Of a DNA stretch of 64,000 nt, positions 11,150 to 22,316 are shown piece by piece. The translations under genes and the position numbers were made by a program. The first letter of the stretch is position 1, and each line of letters begins with the position of its first letter. Origin of the DNA: Isoetes taiwanensis. Lineage: Eukaryota > Streptophyta > Lycopodiopsida > Isoetales > Isoetaceae. Location of the stretch: NCBI GenBank assembly GCA_021234155.1, contig JAJEKV010000004.1:29975305-30039304 (forward strand). Reading direction: 5' to 3'. The notes under the pieces were generated by a model. That model saw nothing but the letters and a program-made list of their open reading frames with translations, did no database searches and was not told the origin of the DNA.

Positions 11150-12440
11150 AGGGGCAAACATAGTTTAAAACTTGCCCAAACTTGTCGAGAATTTTCAACT
11201 TGTTTAGTGAAATTTTTTGTTTGTTGTGGAAAACTCTAGGGGGTCTAGCAAAGTTATTGACTGCCTTGAAAAAATAAAAGAAGAACTATTGTGCGGGTTA
11301 ACCGACATCTGACAATCTTAAAATTGGAACCTTGCATATGTTAGCTTGGGTGGTAACCCTTGATTAACGAAAAATTAGGAATTGAAACTGAGTTGAAAAG
11401 TACAATTCATAGAAGTTTGATTTGTAAAAAGCTTGGATCTATAGTAGATTTGTGGCCATCCGAATTGCGATGGCAATTTGGGGAATCTGAACAAAACAAG
11501 TAGAGGTATGTTTTTGCTTAGCCAAATCACTACAACAATTGTGTCAAACAATAAATGATTTTTTTCTTCAAAAATTCGTTTTCAGTCCATCATTTCATAT
11601 TTATTATATTTGTTATTATTATAAGCTAAACTTTAATCGCATTATAATCTATAGATAGATAGATATTATTTTATATAAAGACGTTATTCAACAATTGTAC
11701 ATTCATAGATAGGATTACCAACCAAATCAGAGTAAAAGGAGTTGCATTTAGAATAAACATTTGTTGGGATATACCACTTTAACTAATCTGTAAAAGCTTG
11801 AGCGTAAAACGCCCATTTCCTCATATGGTTTCAACCACCACTTACTTGCATGTGCAATAAGACAATGCTTAGAATCACAAGAGTACCACTACTGTACTAG
11901 ACTTTGTTTCTATGGAGTTGACCGGTAGGCAACGTTGTGTTCTCGATGGCACACGTGTAGAGTTACAGCAGAGACAAACCCTTGAAATCTAGAAGGACCT
12001 ATTGTACCAACACTGTAACTGGCTTCATGTGTTGAAGCAAGCTGAAACAGTTTGGACGACTTAAGCAATTCTAAAAGCCGCCTCTTCTTGCATAGTTTTG
12101 AACATTGAGAGAGGGGTCAAGCTGGTGCTGCTCTCACAGTTAAGCCATGTAAAGTCTACTATGCCAAGTATTATACATGAGTTGTCCGGTATTCTACGGT
12201 ATTCTACACTGAGGTTTAGACGAGTAGCAAGGTCAAGAATAGTTTCACTGGATAGAGATCACATGGTATCCTATTTTCCACGTGGGAAAAAAGGAGGCAG
12301 CCAACATGCTTTTTATTTTTATTTTTATTTTTATTTTACACGTGTCAATTTCCCAGCCAGAGACAATACTTTGAGTTGTACACCACCAAGTTAAAGATTC
12401 GAAATGCTTAAGAGGATGACACGCGTCCGTTGCATGGAAC
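11150..12440. other. intergenic, no gene recognised
   Basis: AT-rich sequence with a short TAGA repeat near 11,652 and a (TTTTTA)n microsatellite at about 12,309-12,337. No coding motif is visible. The last part probably belongs to the promoter region of the gene starting at 12,765. Confidence 0.45.
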
Positions 12441-12522
12441 CGGGCAGCCAATAATACACAAAGAGCCGCCAGTTCTGGAGGAAAATGTGGCAAACTGCAA
12501 TTGGCAAGCTTGGCAGGCCGGC

Positions 12523-12530
12523 TATATATA
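12523..12530 (+). promoter_or_regulatory. TATA box upstream of the two-exon gene
   Basis: TATATATA within GGCTATATATAGCC, about 235 bp before the ATG at 12,765, with a CCAAT-like motif (GCCAATAATAC) about 75 bp further upstream. This spacing and order are typical of a plant RNA polymerase II core promoter. Confidence 0.6.
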
Positions 12531-12764
12531 GCCATACATATCAGAAGGGCTGTCCATGCACGGTCTCATCCCTAAGCAGGGTTCGTGGCGCTGTTTGCGT
12601 TTTGTACTGCCTGTGAGTGCCTTTCTATTTGAACCCATTTCCTTTGAATGCCTTCTGAGATTTTAGCTCTGACATTTGCCTTCTGCTCTGCCCAGTTGTC
12701 GGATTCAATTTGGAAGCTTGCTTTTTGAGGCCTTTTCCGTAATCAGACTCCACAATCATCTGCC

Positions 12765-13955
12765 ATGGCAGGCATCCTGTTTAGAAGCTTAAGATCTTGC
12801 AATACAGCTTCTATCGCTCGTTTAGAGAACAGATTGGTATGCATTTCTCTTGTTTTTGCTTTGGAGTCTTAGTTTTTTTGCTTTTTACTTGTTATGCCTG
12901 TGCCTTTCGTTCTTCACGCATCTATTTCTCTTGTAGTTAATTGCCTAAGGCTTCCACCAGAACAACCAAAGCTATGTGCGGTTTAGCTCTTCTGAGTATG
13001 TGAGAACCTGAAATATATAAATCTATGCATGAGTGACGTCGGGAGAGACAGAGGGCTTATTACTGTAGGCTAAATGCATGGGTGAAACTTAACAAATCTG
13101 CTGAATATTTTCCTGAACTTGGCCTCGTCATTTGCGTCAAGTAATGCATTCTGCATAGCTGAACATGTCTCGCTGAATATGTCTACTGTTAACCTGTAAT
13201 TCCTGGTTTCTTTGATTCGGACCATTCGGTTTCCTATGTTTCTTGTTGTGATGTCACAATTAACGTGCTGGTAAGTATGTTCGGTAACTTCCCAAACCAA
13301 GTTGCGTGCTTCTCAGGAAGTGTATTCTAGTTGAAAAAACACTGTTATAATTGACTATGTTTTATCTATGTAGGCTGTTTGGTGGGCCACATGTTTTGTA
13401 TATTTCTTAAAAGTCTTTATATGTAGGTTGTTGCGTAGGCACATCTTTTGTCCCATCTGAGGACTCTCTACTAGGCTCGTTTTCTGAAATGTTCTGTGGG
13501 ACTACCATAACACGGAGTTTTTTGTTTCGATGCACTTATTTTTAAAGTTTATTTTGGAACATGATGAGGATAGTTTAAGTTAGGATCAACATACCTTGTC
13601 TTTTACTGAAAATATATTCTCATGCGTGGCAATGTGCTAAGACCTATTTGGTAGTGGCATTAAGTTAATATTTGCAGAATTGTAGAATCTGTTTTTGAAT
13701 CTTCATTGCTTTGTCTGTTTATAGGAGGGGCCTTTGAGCTGTAGCATACAACGAAGGGAGATTCAGCAGGGGACTAAGAGCACAACAAAAGATATAGAAA
13801 AGGAAGGTATGATCCCTACTCCATCACTAAAGAAGGAGACACAGATAAAGGATATGTTTCTTGCGCGGCGGAGGGAAACCGAGACTCTCAAATCTGAAGA
13901 AGCAAAGACAGTTGAAGATGGAATTAAAGAAAGTGCTGGGGCCACTCACCTTTAG
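12765..13955 (+). CDS. small two-exon gene, possible mitochondrial protein (100 aa)
   Basis: Exon 1 (12,765-12,836) encodes 24 residues starting MAGILFRSLRSCNTAS and ends at a GT donor (TTG/GTATGC). Exon 2 (13,725-13,955) follows a TTATAG acceptor in matching phase 0 and ends in TAG, giving a 100-residue protein. The N-terminus has Arg, Ser and hydrophobic residues but no acidic residue in the first 19, like a mitochondrial presequence. The mature part is charged (KDIEKEG, ARRRETETLKSEEAK) and probably flexible. A TATA box precedes it and AATAAA follows at 14,171. I do not recognise the family. A degraded copy of the exon 2 region lies at 41.2-42.05 kb, which argues that this copy is the conserved one. 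An unrecognised middle exon cannot be excluded. Confidence 0.55.
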
Positions 13956-14170
13956 AATGGATTTAACAGAATCTACTGCATGGATTTAAGAATCCTCGTG
14001 CAAATTTTGATCATGGTTACAGGAAAACTATGGTTATAGTTTTATATATGGCTTCATCAAGGCAATTATGTATATTGCTTGATGTATTGTAAGTTAAAGC
14101 CACAAGGCAATTATATAGTGCTTGAGATGTGTATTATATCCATATGTAATGTATATAATAGAAAGAATAT

Positions 14171-14176
14171 AATAAA
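14171..14176 (+). terminator. candidate polyadenylation signal of the two-exon gene
   Basis: AATAAA lies about 215 bp after the stop codon at 13,955, inside a TA-rich stretch typical of plant 3' ends. Confidence 0.45.
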
Positions 14177-14179
14177 TAC

Positions 14180-15592
14180 TCAAACGAGATTTGCTGAAGC
14201 TTTTTGACGGATTCTGATTTTTGTGATTCTACTTTGTGTTTCGTTCACATTGGTGGTATCTTGGTCCGTTAGAACCATCTTTTCTCCTTCGTTCAATGGA
14301 CACTCTTGACGAAAGAGTTTTTATTCTTTGTTATAAATGTGCCTTTGTGGGCCTTTGAGAGAGTGAGAAGGGACAAAAAAGTGGATGGAATGGAATATTA
14401 TTATGTTTCAAGGTCCTTTTATATTCTATTCTATTCTATTATATCATTGTTCAAGGTTCTTTATATCATTGTTGGACTATGTAGCAATTTTGTGTGGTGG
14501 GTTATAATTGTCACGTTATCATCAAGGGTAAAGTTGCCATCACCTTTAACGTGTCATACAACAACATAAGAAAATTTGTAAAGATATTTTGTGGCATTGC
14601 AAATGAAATGATCATGGGGCTTTTTAGAAGTTATATTTTGACTAAGCGTACTTTCACTTAAGGTCCTGGGCATTCATTCCAATCGTTTATCTGCCCTTAC
14701 AAATGTATCGTATGTAAATTTAGAGGGGAGATCTATTTAAATGTATCGTATGTAAATTTAGAGATTTAGAGACGAGATTTATTTTACGCTCATGTTAAAA
14801 CAAGTAATAATATCCTCCGGCTGGCTTCCTCGCTTGGCGATTCCTTTGCTTTGGTGATAATGGGTTTCTTGGGTTTTTGTGGCTGCCATAGCGCCATGTG
14901 GCAGTGAAATACTCTCATCACCCCTAACTTTACGTGGGAGAATGGGCACCCGCAGGCCCTTACGCGGGGTGTGGACCAGGCTTGCCCTGCCGGACTCGCC
15001 CAGACCCTTACCTCGCGTAAGGGCCTATGGGCCACCATTATCTCTTACAAAACGTTTGCCTTCAAAATGCCCAACCATATTAGTTCCAATCAATCGCATA
15101 TTAACACTTGGCAACTCCGTAGCGAGTTGTTATATAACAAGAAGGAATCTTTATTGTGTAAGATGGAAAAACATTATTTAATATATTTAATGTGTATTTG
15201 CCAAATTTGTTTCTAATTCGTGCTTTTAGAGGTCCATAAGGTTTCTAGTTTGTCGAACAGTAGGTTTATAACATATGGTTTTAATGGTTTAAGGCATATA
15301 TTGTATGGAATTTGGTATGGATTTAGGGCAAAAGGGAATTTTTCGGGTTCCTGTATTCAGGGAATGGTTTGGCAGGGGTCGGGCATTGCGACTCCAAAAT
15401 TTGACGCAGCGCCATTTATAGAAGCTAGCTCCTTCCTTTTTTAGCATGCTAGAAATGGATTACATGGTGAATCCGACGCTTTGGAACAATATAAATTGAC
15501 TTATTGGAGTCGGCTGCCCAAACCATCAGATGAGCTTCAAATTGTGCTTGTTTTTCCTTTAGCTATCTTTCCTGTCTATTTGTCTTGTTTCT
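14180..15592. other. intergenic, with a GC-rich inverted repeat
   Basis: Mostly AT-rich sequence, including a short (TTCTA)n run near 14,420. A GC-rich island of about 150 bp (14,880-15,030) contains the 13-bp inverted repeat AGGCCCTTACGCG (14,954-14,966) and CGCGTAAGGGCCT (15,014-15,026). No gene is recognised. Confidence 0.6.
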
Positions 15593-16575
15593 ATGAGGAG
15601 AGAAGATAGGTGGGCAGGCCGGCTTGGCAGAAATGCCCAAGCAACCTCTTCTTTTGGGAAGTCTGCTGGGGATGGAGGCAATACTACTCTTGAGTATGAG
15701 GGTATAGGACTTATAGATGTGAATGTCACACTGGATGTGGCAGGCATGGATGCACCCCGAGACTTTTATGACCAAGATTGTGTTGCAGGTACTGTTGCAA
15801 CAACAAGGGGCAGTGGCTTAGATCACTTGCATTACCAGTGTGACTTTAGGCTTGCCCTTAAGTCTCCTAGAATTGCCAATCTGGCCATGAAGCGAAGGTT
15901 TGGGTGGAGGGCTAAAAAACCTCTTAGGGATGTTCTTATATGCAAAGCACTAAAGAATATTAGACTCCATTGCTTTGAAGGCCTAATTGGATGTTGCATG
16001 AAGGACATGGGTAAGCCACACTTCAGATTCCATACTAAGAATGTTTCTGAGAGGCAGTTGGAGATGGGCAAAGATCTCTACTTGTTGTATGGTACTGGAG
16101 ACGTGAAACATGTTGTTATTTTGCATAACAAGAACATATATTAGGAAGAGCCCTTCATTTTGTCAATTACCACAGAGGAAGACAACTCACTGCCAGCCTT
16201 GTTTACACAATAACCAGGATGCTCAGAACTGATAAATTCATCTTGTCCACCAGTTGGGTTCTTCCTTCGAGCACTTCATTTATATCCGAGCATAGAGTGA
16301 AGGTTGCCTGGCACTTGATCTTAAATCCCAGAGTTGCATTGCCTAGTGACGCCCGATGTATTCTGTATGGCATCCCAGCTGGAATGGAGCCCATTCAAAG
16401 GCTTGGCAAAGGACGCAAACGCTATTGGGACGATGAGGCTGGGACGCCTGGGGATATGGGTGAGAATTTTCTTGAGGGGCAAAATGATGAGTGTAGGCCT
16501 GAGGCTGTTGCCGACATTCCTGGGACTTCTTACATTCCCTTGGATACCAGGGATTATACAATTGTTATCGGATGA
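15593..16575 (+). pseudogene. Rep-like (HUH endonuclease-like) ORF, frameshifted
   Basis: A 183-codon frame (15,593-16,144) contains RGSGLDHLHYQCDFRL (residues 72-87), like Rep motif 2 with an H-x-H-x-Q core. About 55 residues later comes IGCCMKDMGKPHF (132-144), positioned and shaped like Rep motif 3 (Y-x-x-K). The expected Tyr is Cys (TGT at 15,992). After the stop at 16,142 the reading continues one frame over, from LGRALHFVNYHRG (16,141) to about 16,575, so a frameshift breaks it. Motif 1 is not clear and I see no helicase domain. It could be an endogenised CRESS-type viral rep, a replitron-like HUH transposon gene, or an unrelated repeat-borne ORF. The match comes from motif reading alone. 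Confidence 0.42.
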
Positions 16576-18209
16576 CTTCAGGCTTCCGGGCCTCTTTGTA
16601 GATATGCTTGATTTTGTTTTGATCCTATTTATTCGTTTGCAGTTACTTGTTGATGCCTTAGAGATGGAGTACGTTTGCGGGATTGCTGTTGGTGGGCAGC
16701 TTGGGGCGGATCACAGCAGCAACCCTGTTGGGCTTGTGGGGGTGAGGCCAGCACCAGGTAAAGGAGTTTTTTTTCTTTTTTTTTGGGGAGGGGCAGAGTA
16801 CTATATTACATGCAAAGGTTTACATGATATACAAAATTGGCAAGGATGTGATCTCTGACCAAAATAGTAGTGGTCTAAAGCCAACATCATCTCCTCCATA
16901 GAGGGAATTAACACAAAATTCTAGACAAGACTAGATTGTTGATATTTTTAGTACTGTCTTATCTTGAACTTCAGGCTTTAACTTAAGAAATTAGCAGAAA
17001 AGTAGTTTTGAGAAAGTAGTTCTCAGGAGATGAAATCAGGTAATAGCAAACTCTGGCCCAATCAGACTAATAGTCCAGCACCCCATCCAAAGTGAGTATG
17101 TAAAAGGCGTCCTTGGTGTGCTCGTAGATAAGTCGATCCAGCTCGTTGAGGCCACCCCAAAATTGCTTCTTTAGTTGCTCCACCTCTGCTGGCTGGATGC
17201 CTGGGTAAAGCCCTGGTATACTGTTTGGTTGGATGCAGGCAGAGGCATGATTCTGCATAGTTTTGAGCTCGTCTAGTCACACCTTATTATTTCAATTTTC
17301 AAGACAAGTTTTATTCTCCATTTCTAACAGATTTATGGCCAACCTACAGTGCATTTATTTGGGTCTTTTGCGGTTTTGATTCGGATTTGAAAACTTTTGT
17401 GCTAAGGAACCTATGATTTCAGTGGGAAATTAGCTCCGACTGGTGTGGTCACCCACATGGACCACATGAGCAGTAATTTGCGTCCACGTGACGCCACATC
17501 GACAAACAGTCTTTTTCAATTATAACTTTCTTTTTTTTTTCTTCCTTTTCTTTGACTATGACATTCAGGCGGTGTCGCATGAGGATTTTCTTGGGTGGTT
17601 TTCTTAAGATCAACGGCGCTTGAATCAATGTGGTCTTTTCTCAAGTTATTTATTATTTTCTTGAAGTTTAATTGAATCTTTTGTATTTAATGTTTTTAGC
17701 ATCTTGAAACTATCAAGAATCTTTCAACAAAAATCATAGTTACCTTCAACAGCCCAAGTTGTGCTAAAATTTTAGCTTATATACTGTCTTTATTGTATGG
17801 ATCTCTTTAAGCCTGAAGAAACATCCTTATATATCATACAAAATCATTCCTTTCTAAATGTTCATCCAATAGAGCATCAAATAAAGTTTGAACGTGATTT
17901 GCTGGCTTGTATGCCCAACAAATCACTTAAAGGGAACTAAGCAGATCTTGTTATCAAACTTTCTCTCTAGACCTTATATAATACCCTCCCTGCTTCAACC
18001 TCAGCACCAGACCAATGAGCATAAGAAATTTTGGTTTGTTTTTGCAACGAAAATTCCTTTTCGCAATAGGAACTTCTTCAAGATGAGCCCAAGGAATCCA
18101 AAATGCACACAATCGAGCAGACCTAGCCTATGATTTTGGTAAAATTTCAAAATGACATTACCTAGATTGCCAATTATGCCATCATCTAAAACATCAAGGA
18201 CTAAGAAAG
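16576..18209. other. intergenic, with one unassigned open frame on the - strand
   Basis: Mostly AT-rich non-coding DNA. On the - strand, 17,067-17,258 encodes 63 residues with gene-like composition, including PGLYPGIQPAEVEQLKKQFW and DELDRLIYEH-type sequence, ending in a stop. It looks like the C-terminus of a protein. I do not recognise it. Its closeness to the Rep-like ORF might mean a shared element. Confidence 0.35.
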
Positions 18210-18227
18210 AATTCTGGGTAGCAATAA
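18210..18227. repeat. left target site duplication of the LINE-like insertion
   Basis: AATTCTGGGTAGCAATAA here matches 19,414-19,431 exactly. The 18-bp length is typical of target-primed reverse transcription. Confidence 0.93.
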
Positions 18228-19413
18228 ATGTGCTACCCAGAATAACTGTTGTATGGTCTCCGACCTTTCCCACATGCATCCCCTTTTCTCACAAGAGTGT
18301 TGCGGGCTTGGGATCATGTGCGTGTGCTCTTCCAGCTAGATTATGCCTCAGTTTATCACCACTCTTCTCCTTTCTTGTGGGTTCCTCTACCCCCCTGCGC
18401 ACTTGCCCTTGGCTGCCACTGTGCATGCTCGGACGCAGGCCCGTTGGAGGCGAGCTGCTGTGCTCACCTTGGAGGATTGGTATTGGGGTGGTCAGCTAGC
18501 TTCGTGGGAGTTCTTTCGAGCTCGCTTTCGCCTGAGGGGCAGTGACCGGGCTATCTGGGAACACGTGGCGGGGAGTATTCCGCTACACATACCTATAGTC
18601 CCTCAGGATGATGTGGTGGTGCAGGTTTGGAAGGTTCATCCGGATGTTGTGTCTTCTTGCTTTGTGCAGTCTTCTTACGAGGTGCCGGGCTATTCATGAC
18701 ACCTTTGCCCCCTCGTGGCAAGTGGTCTCTACTGACTTCCTCTTCTCGATGGCGCTTCGGTTTGGGCGTGGACATGGAGCTCACTTCCCCCACCGGTTAG
18801 GTGCTACGTGGCGGTGTGGTGCACCGTATCGTGGTGAATGCCCTTGTGAGTCGGTTTAGGCGGGTGTGAGCCCTCTCGCGCTTTGTTGTGGCCTTCGGCC
18901 GTGAGACGTGGGAGCATTGTCCGGTTTTATGCCCTCACTTGCGTGCTGCCCGGGATTGGGTTAGGGCTCGCTTCGTGAGATTGACTAGCCGCCAGCTTGT
19001 CGCCTTCATGTGTATCCTGGTGCTTGGCCGCTTTTGCGGCAGCAAGCCTTGCATTTGTGTGTGGCTTGGTTGGTGTGGCTGATTTGGAAGCGGCGGCGGT
19101 TGTGGATCTTTCAGGGGATTCAAAGACCTGCGGCCTCTCTCGATTCCTCGACTCGTGTACAAGCTATTTCAAAGCTTTCTGGTGTTCCCGGGAGTAGTAG
19201 AGCGGAAGTTTGCCATTTGGCGGGACTTCTTGGGTGTTGTAGATGGTGATGGTCGGTTTGTACAGCAGTAGAGTTGCAGTTTTTCTGTGAGTTTGTTGTG
19301 GAGTGTCGAGGTATCGCTGTCTCTTTGGGGCAGTTCTCCTTCCTCCTCACTTGCTTTGTAACATTACCATTCTTTTAATATATTGATGACACAGTTCTTC
19401 ACAAAAAAAAAAA
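18228..19413 (+). mobile_element. 5'-truncated LINE-like insertion with poly(A) tail
   Basis: The 1,186-bp insert lies between 18-bp target duplications and ends in a 13-A run (19,403-19,415), the structure of an L1-type retroposon. The frames are broken. Near 19,060-19,130 the translation AWLVWLIWKRRRLWIFQG resembles the W-x-x-W-K-x-R-N-x-x-x-F segment that follows the zf-RVT region in plant L1 ORF2. An upstream piece (18,343-18,699) encodes LEDWYWGGQLASWEFFRARF, which I do not recognise. The first bases carry an inverted copy of the target sequence (12-bp palindrome 18,212-18,223 / 18,231-18,242). Confidence 0.82.
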
Positions 19414-19431
19414 AATTCTGGGTAGCAATAA
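19414..19431. repeat. right target site duplication of the LINE-like insertion
   Basis: The same 18 bases as 18,210-18,227, directly after the poly(A) run. Confidence 0.93.
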
Positions 19432-20356
19432 CATATCATAGTGTCTCTGGGGTTTGGCAATTTTGACAAAGATTTAGCAAATGAGAGACTGGTAATTCTT
19501 GCAAATATCCTATGTATGATGAGGAGGCTAGAAGCAGGCTTCATTGAACCACATGTCTAATCAAGCATCTGAATATATTTATGCCATGAGCTATACGTAC
19601 ATATTCCTAAATTCCACACTACTGCTTCAGAGCTTCTATACCCACACAAATTTGCCAACCACATGCAAATTCAATCCTTTTCCACCTTCTAAGATCTGTA
19701 AAAATATAGAAGACACTGCAAAGCCAAGATCATTAGTGAAGCAAAATAATTGAAGAGGCAAATATGCACATAAGAGGTGGAATAATCCAATATCCCAGGA
19801 GGTATACTCTTCAAGCGAGCACCAAAAACTGCCTCTCATCTACAAAACCTGACCAATATGATACGCATTTTGCCACAAACATTTCGAAACTAGTGGCATT
19901 TCAAGTTTTGTAGTTTAGGCCATTTGGCACCTGAGCAAGCATGCAACGTAACATGGTCTAGGCCATTAAACATGCCAAAATTATTATTCAAGATACTAAG
20001 TATGCATAAGGTCATGGGTTCAACGTCTCGTTGTAGAAGTGGCCATGACCACTGTAAAATTAGTGGGGGGAAGAACTTACTTAAGTCATATATAGTGGTG
20101 GAGCCAGGTCTCATCTAGGCGTGTGTCCTGTAAGTATAAGCTTCTCGTGGATATTAAATAATGTATCTAATAAGCTAGCAATACAATAAGTCAACACTCT
20201 TTTTGGCTTTTCATAAGCTAATTCACTCTGTCATTAAGCTTATTAATTACCAGGAACGGTGCCCAGCATTGCTGGGCATAAGCTGGGAACCTACGAATGA
20301 TACACTATAGCAATGAGAGAATAACCTAAAACTGCTCCATTATAAAAGTATTCGAT
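19432..20356. other. intergenic, no gene recognised
   Basis: AT-rich, no conserved motif seen. A short sequence with the palindrome GCCCAGCATTGCTGGGC occurs near 20,261-20,277. Confidence 0.4.
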
Positions 20357-20938
20357 ACAGTTCCCCCTTCTCTTTTACCCTTTTTCTTTTCCTTTTGCCT
20401 CGTCTTTCCTACACTTCCTTGTTTTTTCTTACAAGCTTTCTTTTTTTCTTTTTATTTTTTTTTTCCTTTTCCTTTTCTTTTAGACATGTTCTCCCCCATG
20501 CTTCCCTTTCACACTTTCCCTTTTTCACTTTCTTTTTTCCTAATGAATTCCCTTTTTTCCTTTTCCTCCTTTCCCCACCCTTTCCTTCTTCTCTTTTTCC
20601 CCGTGCCCTTTGTCCCGTTACTCCCCCCTTTCCCCTTCTTTTCCTTTTCCCTTTCATTTTTCCCTTGCCCTTTTTCCATTCCCTGTACCCACTCTTTTAT
20701 CCCGCCCTTTTCCTCCTTTTCCACCCTTTCCCTCTTTCCCTTTGCTTAGTGCCTTTTTATCTTCTCCTTTTCCTGCTCTTTTTTTTTTCCTTTTTCCATT
20801 CCCTTTTCCGATGCCATTTTTGCCCTCTCTTCTCCTCCCTTTCCTCTAACCTTTTTCTCTTCCCTTTTTTGATGCTCTTTTCGCTTTCCTTTTCCTATTT
20901 ATTTCACCCTTTTCCTCTTCCCCTTTTCCCCCCTGTGT
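20357..20938 (+). repeat. polypyrimidine tract of about 580 bp
   Basis: Almost entirely C and T on the + strand, built from CCTTTT, TTCC and CCCTTT-like words. The long open frames across it on both strands are a by-product of this composition and are not genes. It ends exactly where the duplicated unit begins (20,940). Confidence 0.95.
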
Positions 20939-20939
20939 C

Positions 20940-21303
20940 CAATCCAAAAGGATTGGGAAAAGAGATTGCAAGGGCATAAAGACATGGAGTTAAAGCTATA
21001 GCAAGCTTCTTCGATGTATTTGATCTCAGCCTTCTGAAGCAATTGATCATAAGTTGTATTCCTACTACATAATGGATCAGTAGTAATAGCCTTCAGCCAA
21101 AATAAAAGCAAACCCATATAACTTCCTGCCTCTTCTTCATTTCTCCCAATTCCATGCCAAACAATTTCTTCTTCTTTGCCCATCAACTGCCTCGCATAGA
21201 ATGTTAGTTTCATTTCTATGGCTTGGAGTAGATCAAATGCTTGTGCCTCGCATGCATCATTCTCGCAAGTCTTTTTTGACCTCTTCATAATGTTGAAATC
21301 CAT
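20940..21303 (-). pseudogene. truncated copy of the 228-aa unknown ORF
   Basis: The first 110 or so codons (MDFNIMKRSKKTCENDACEA...) match the ORF at 23,136-23,822 almost residue for residue, then the copy is cut off by the polypyrimidine tract. A 1-bp difference near the cut changes the frame. Confidence 0.8.
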
Positions 21304-21410
21304 CCCAATGCATTCTCTATGGTTCGTAACGTCTCAGAACTTATATATTAGACTTACAATCAATGTCGTTTGTCAAGTGAAAATAAAGTAAGGGGGTATA
21401 TACCTTTAAT

Positions 21411-21534
21411 AGAATAGAATAGAATAGAATAGTTTTTTTATCGTCCACTGAGACCAATCGGCCTATGGGACCCAGAAGGAGCGCAGCAAACTTATTACTG
21501 TCCGGGTTAAAAAACCCCCGCCCCGAAGGGTTTT
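21411..21534 (-). mobile_element. 124-bp LINE 3' end insertion with (TTCTA)n tail
   Basis: On the - strand it reads from a GGGG-rich hairpin through TCGGCCTAT...AGTGGACGATAAAA to an (ATTCT)n tail. It is flanked by the 7-bp duplication CTTTAAT (21,404-21,410 and 21,535-21,541). Unit B keeps the uninterrupted site ATACCTTTAATGTGACAAG near 23,920, so the boundaries are exact. It is the same 3' end family as the copies at 35.2, 42.1, 43.2, 54.1 and 60.4 kb. Confidence 0.93.
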
Positions 21535-22284
21535 CTTTAATGTGACAAGCATAAATGACCATGCTAAATTCATCCCCCTTGCATCTACTTTTCAAGTCAA
21601 CCAACTTTGCATTGGTACAACTTGTCTTATATTTTCATGTGTTTGACATTAGCATACGTCACATGTTGACAAGGAGATGAAATTCCATTAGTTCATGAAA
21701 TGAATGATTCATGGGCAAATAAATATTTGATATTAACATATCTCTGCAAAGGCGAAGGATGGTTAATGACTATGATTGATGCATGTGTTTTGCCCTTAGC
21801 AAATGAAGAATGGTTAATGTGGTTTGTCCTTCACGAGTTGGGTTTAGACATTTTAAGAGACAAGTTGAAACATGATTTGAAAATTACTTGAAGTTACCAC
21901 TTACTTCATAGTATGGCACTGTATATGTAACACAGTAATAGGGGTTCCAGAGTGATTTGATTTGGATATATAAATGGGTACACTTGGAGAAAAACAAAAA
22001 GAAAAGTAACTAGCCAAAGCAACAACCTTATTAAATCTTGATCAAATTTGTCTCATATATGAAGATGAGGCACATGTACTCCTGCATTGCATGGCTTAAT
22101 ATCATGGAACAGTTTGAAATCCAAGCGTCAGATCTTCGATCATTGTTTTCTATCTCTTGTTATGAGTTAAGATTATATTTGAAGGCAGTAGATATCCATT
22201 GTACTTTTATATTAAAAAATATGATGTACTTTGCTGGTTTTTTAGTGCTCCATAGCCTCTCAAGGTCCTAAGTGAGCAAGACCA

Positions 22285-22316
22285 AATAAATAAATAAATA
22301 AATAAATAAATAAATA
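22285..22316 (+). repeat. (AATA)n microsatellite
   Basis: About eight tandem copies of AATA inside unit A. It falls in the stretch absent from unit B. Confidence 0.93.

Noticed and set aside
20395-20979. 194-codon open frame
   Set aside because: It lies entirely in the polypyrimidine tract. Phe/Pro/Leu/Ser-only composition and openness on both strands show it is a composition artefact.
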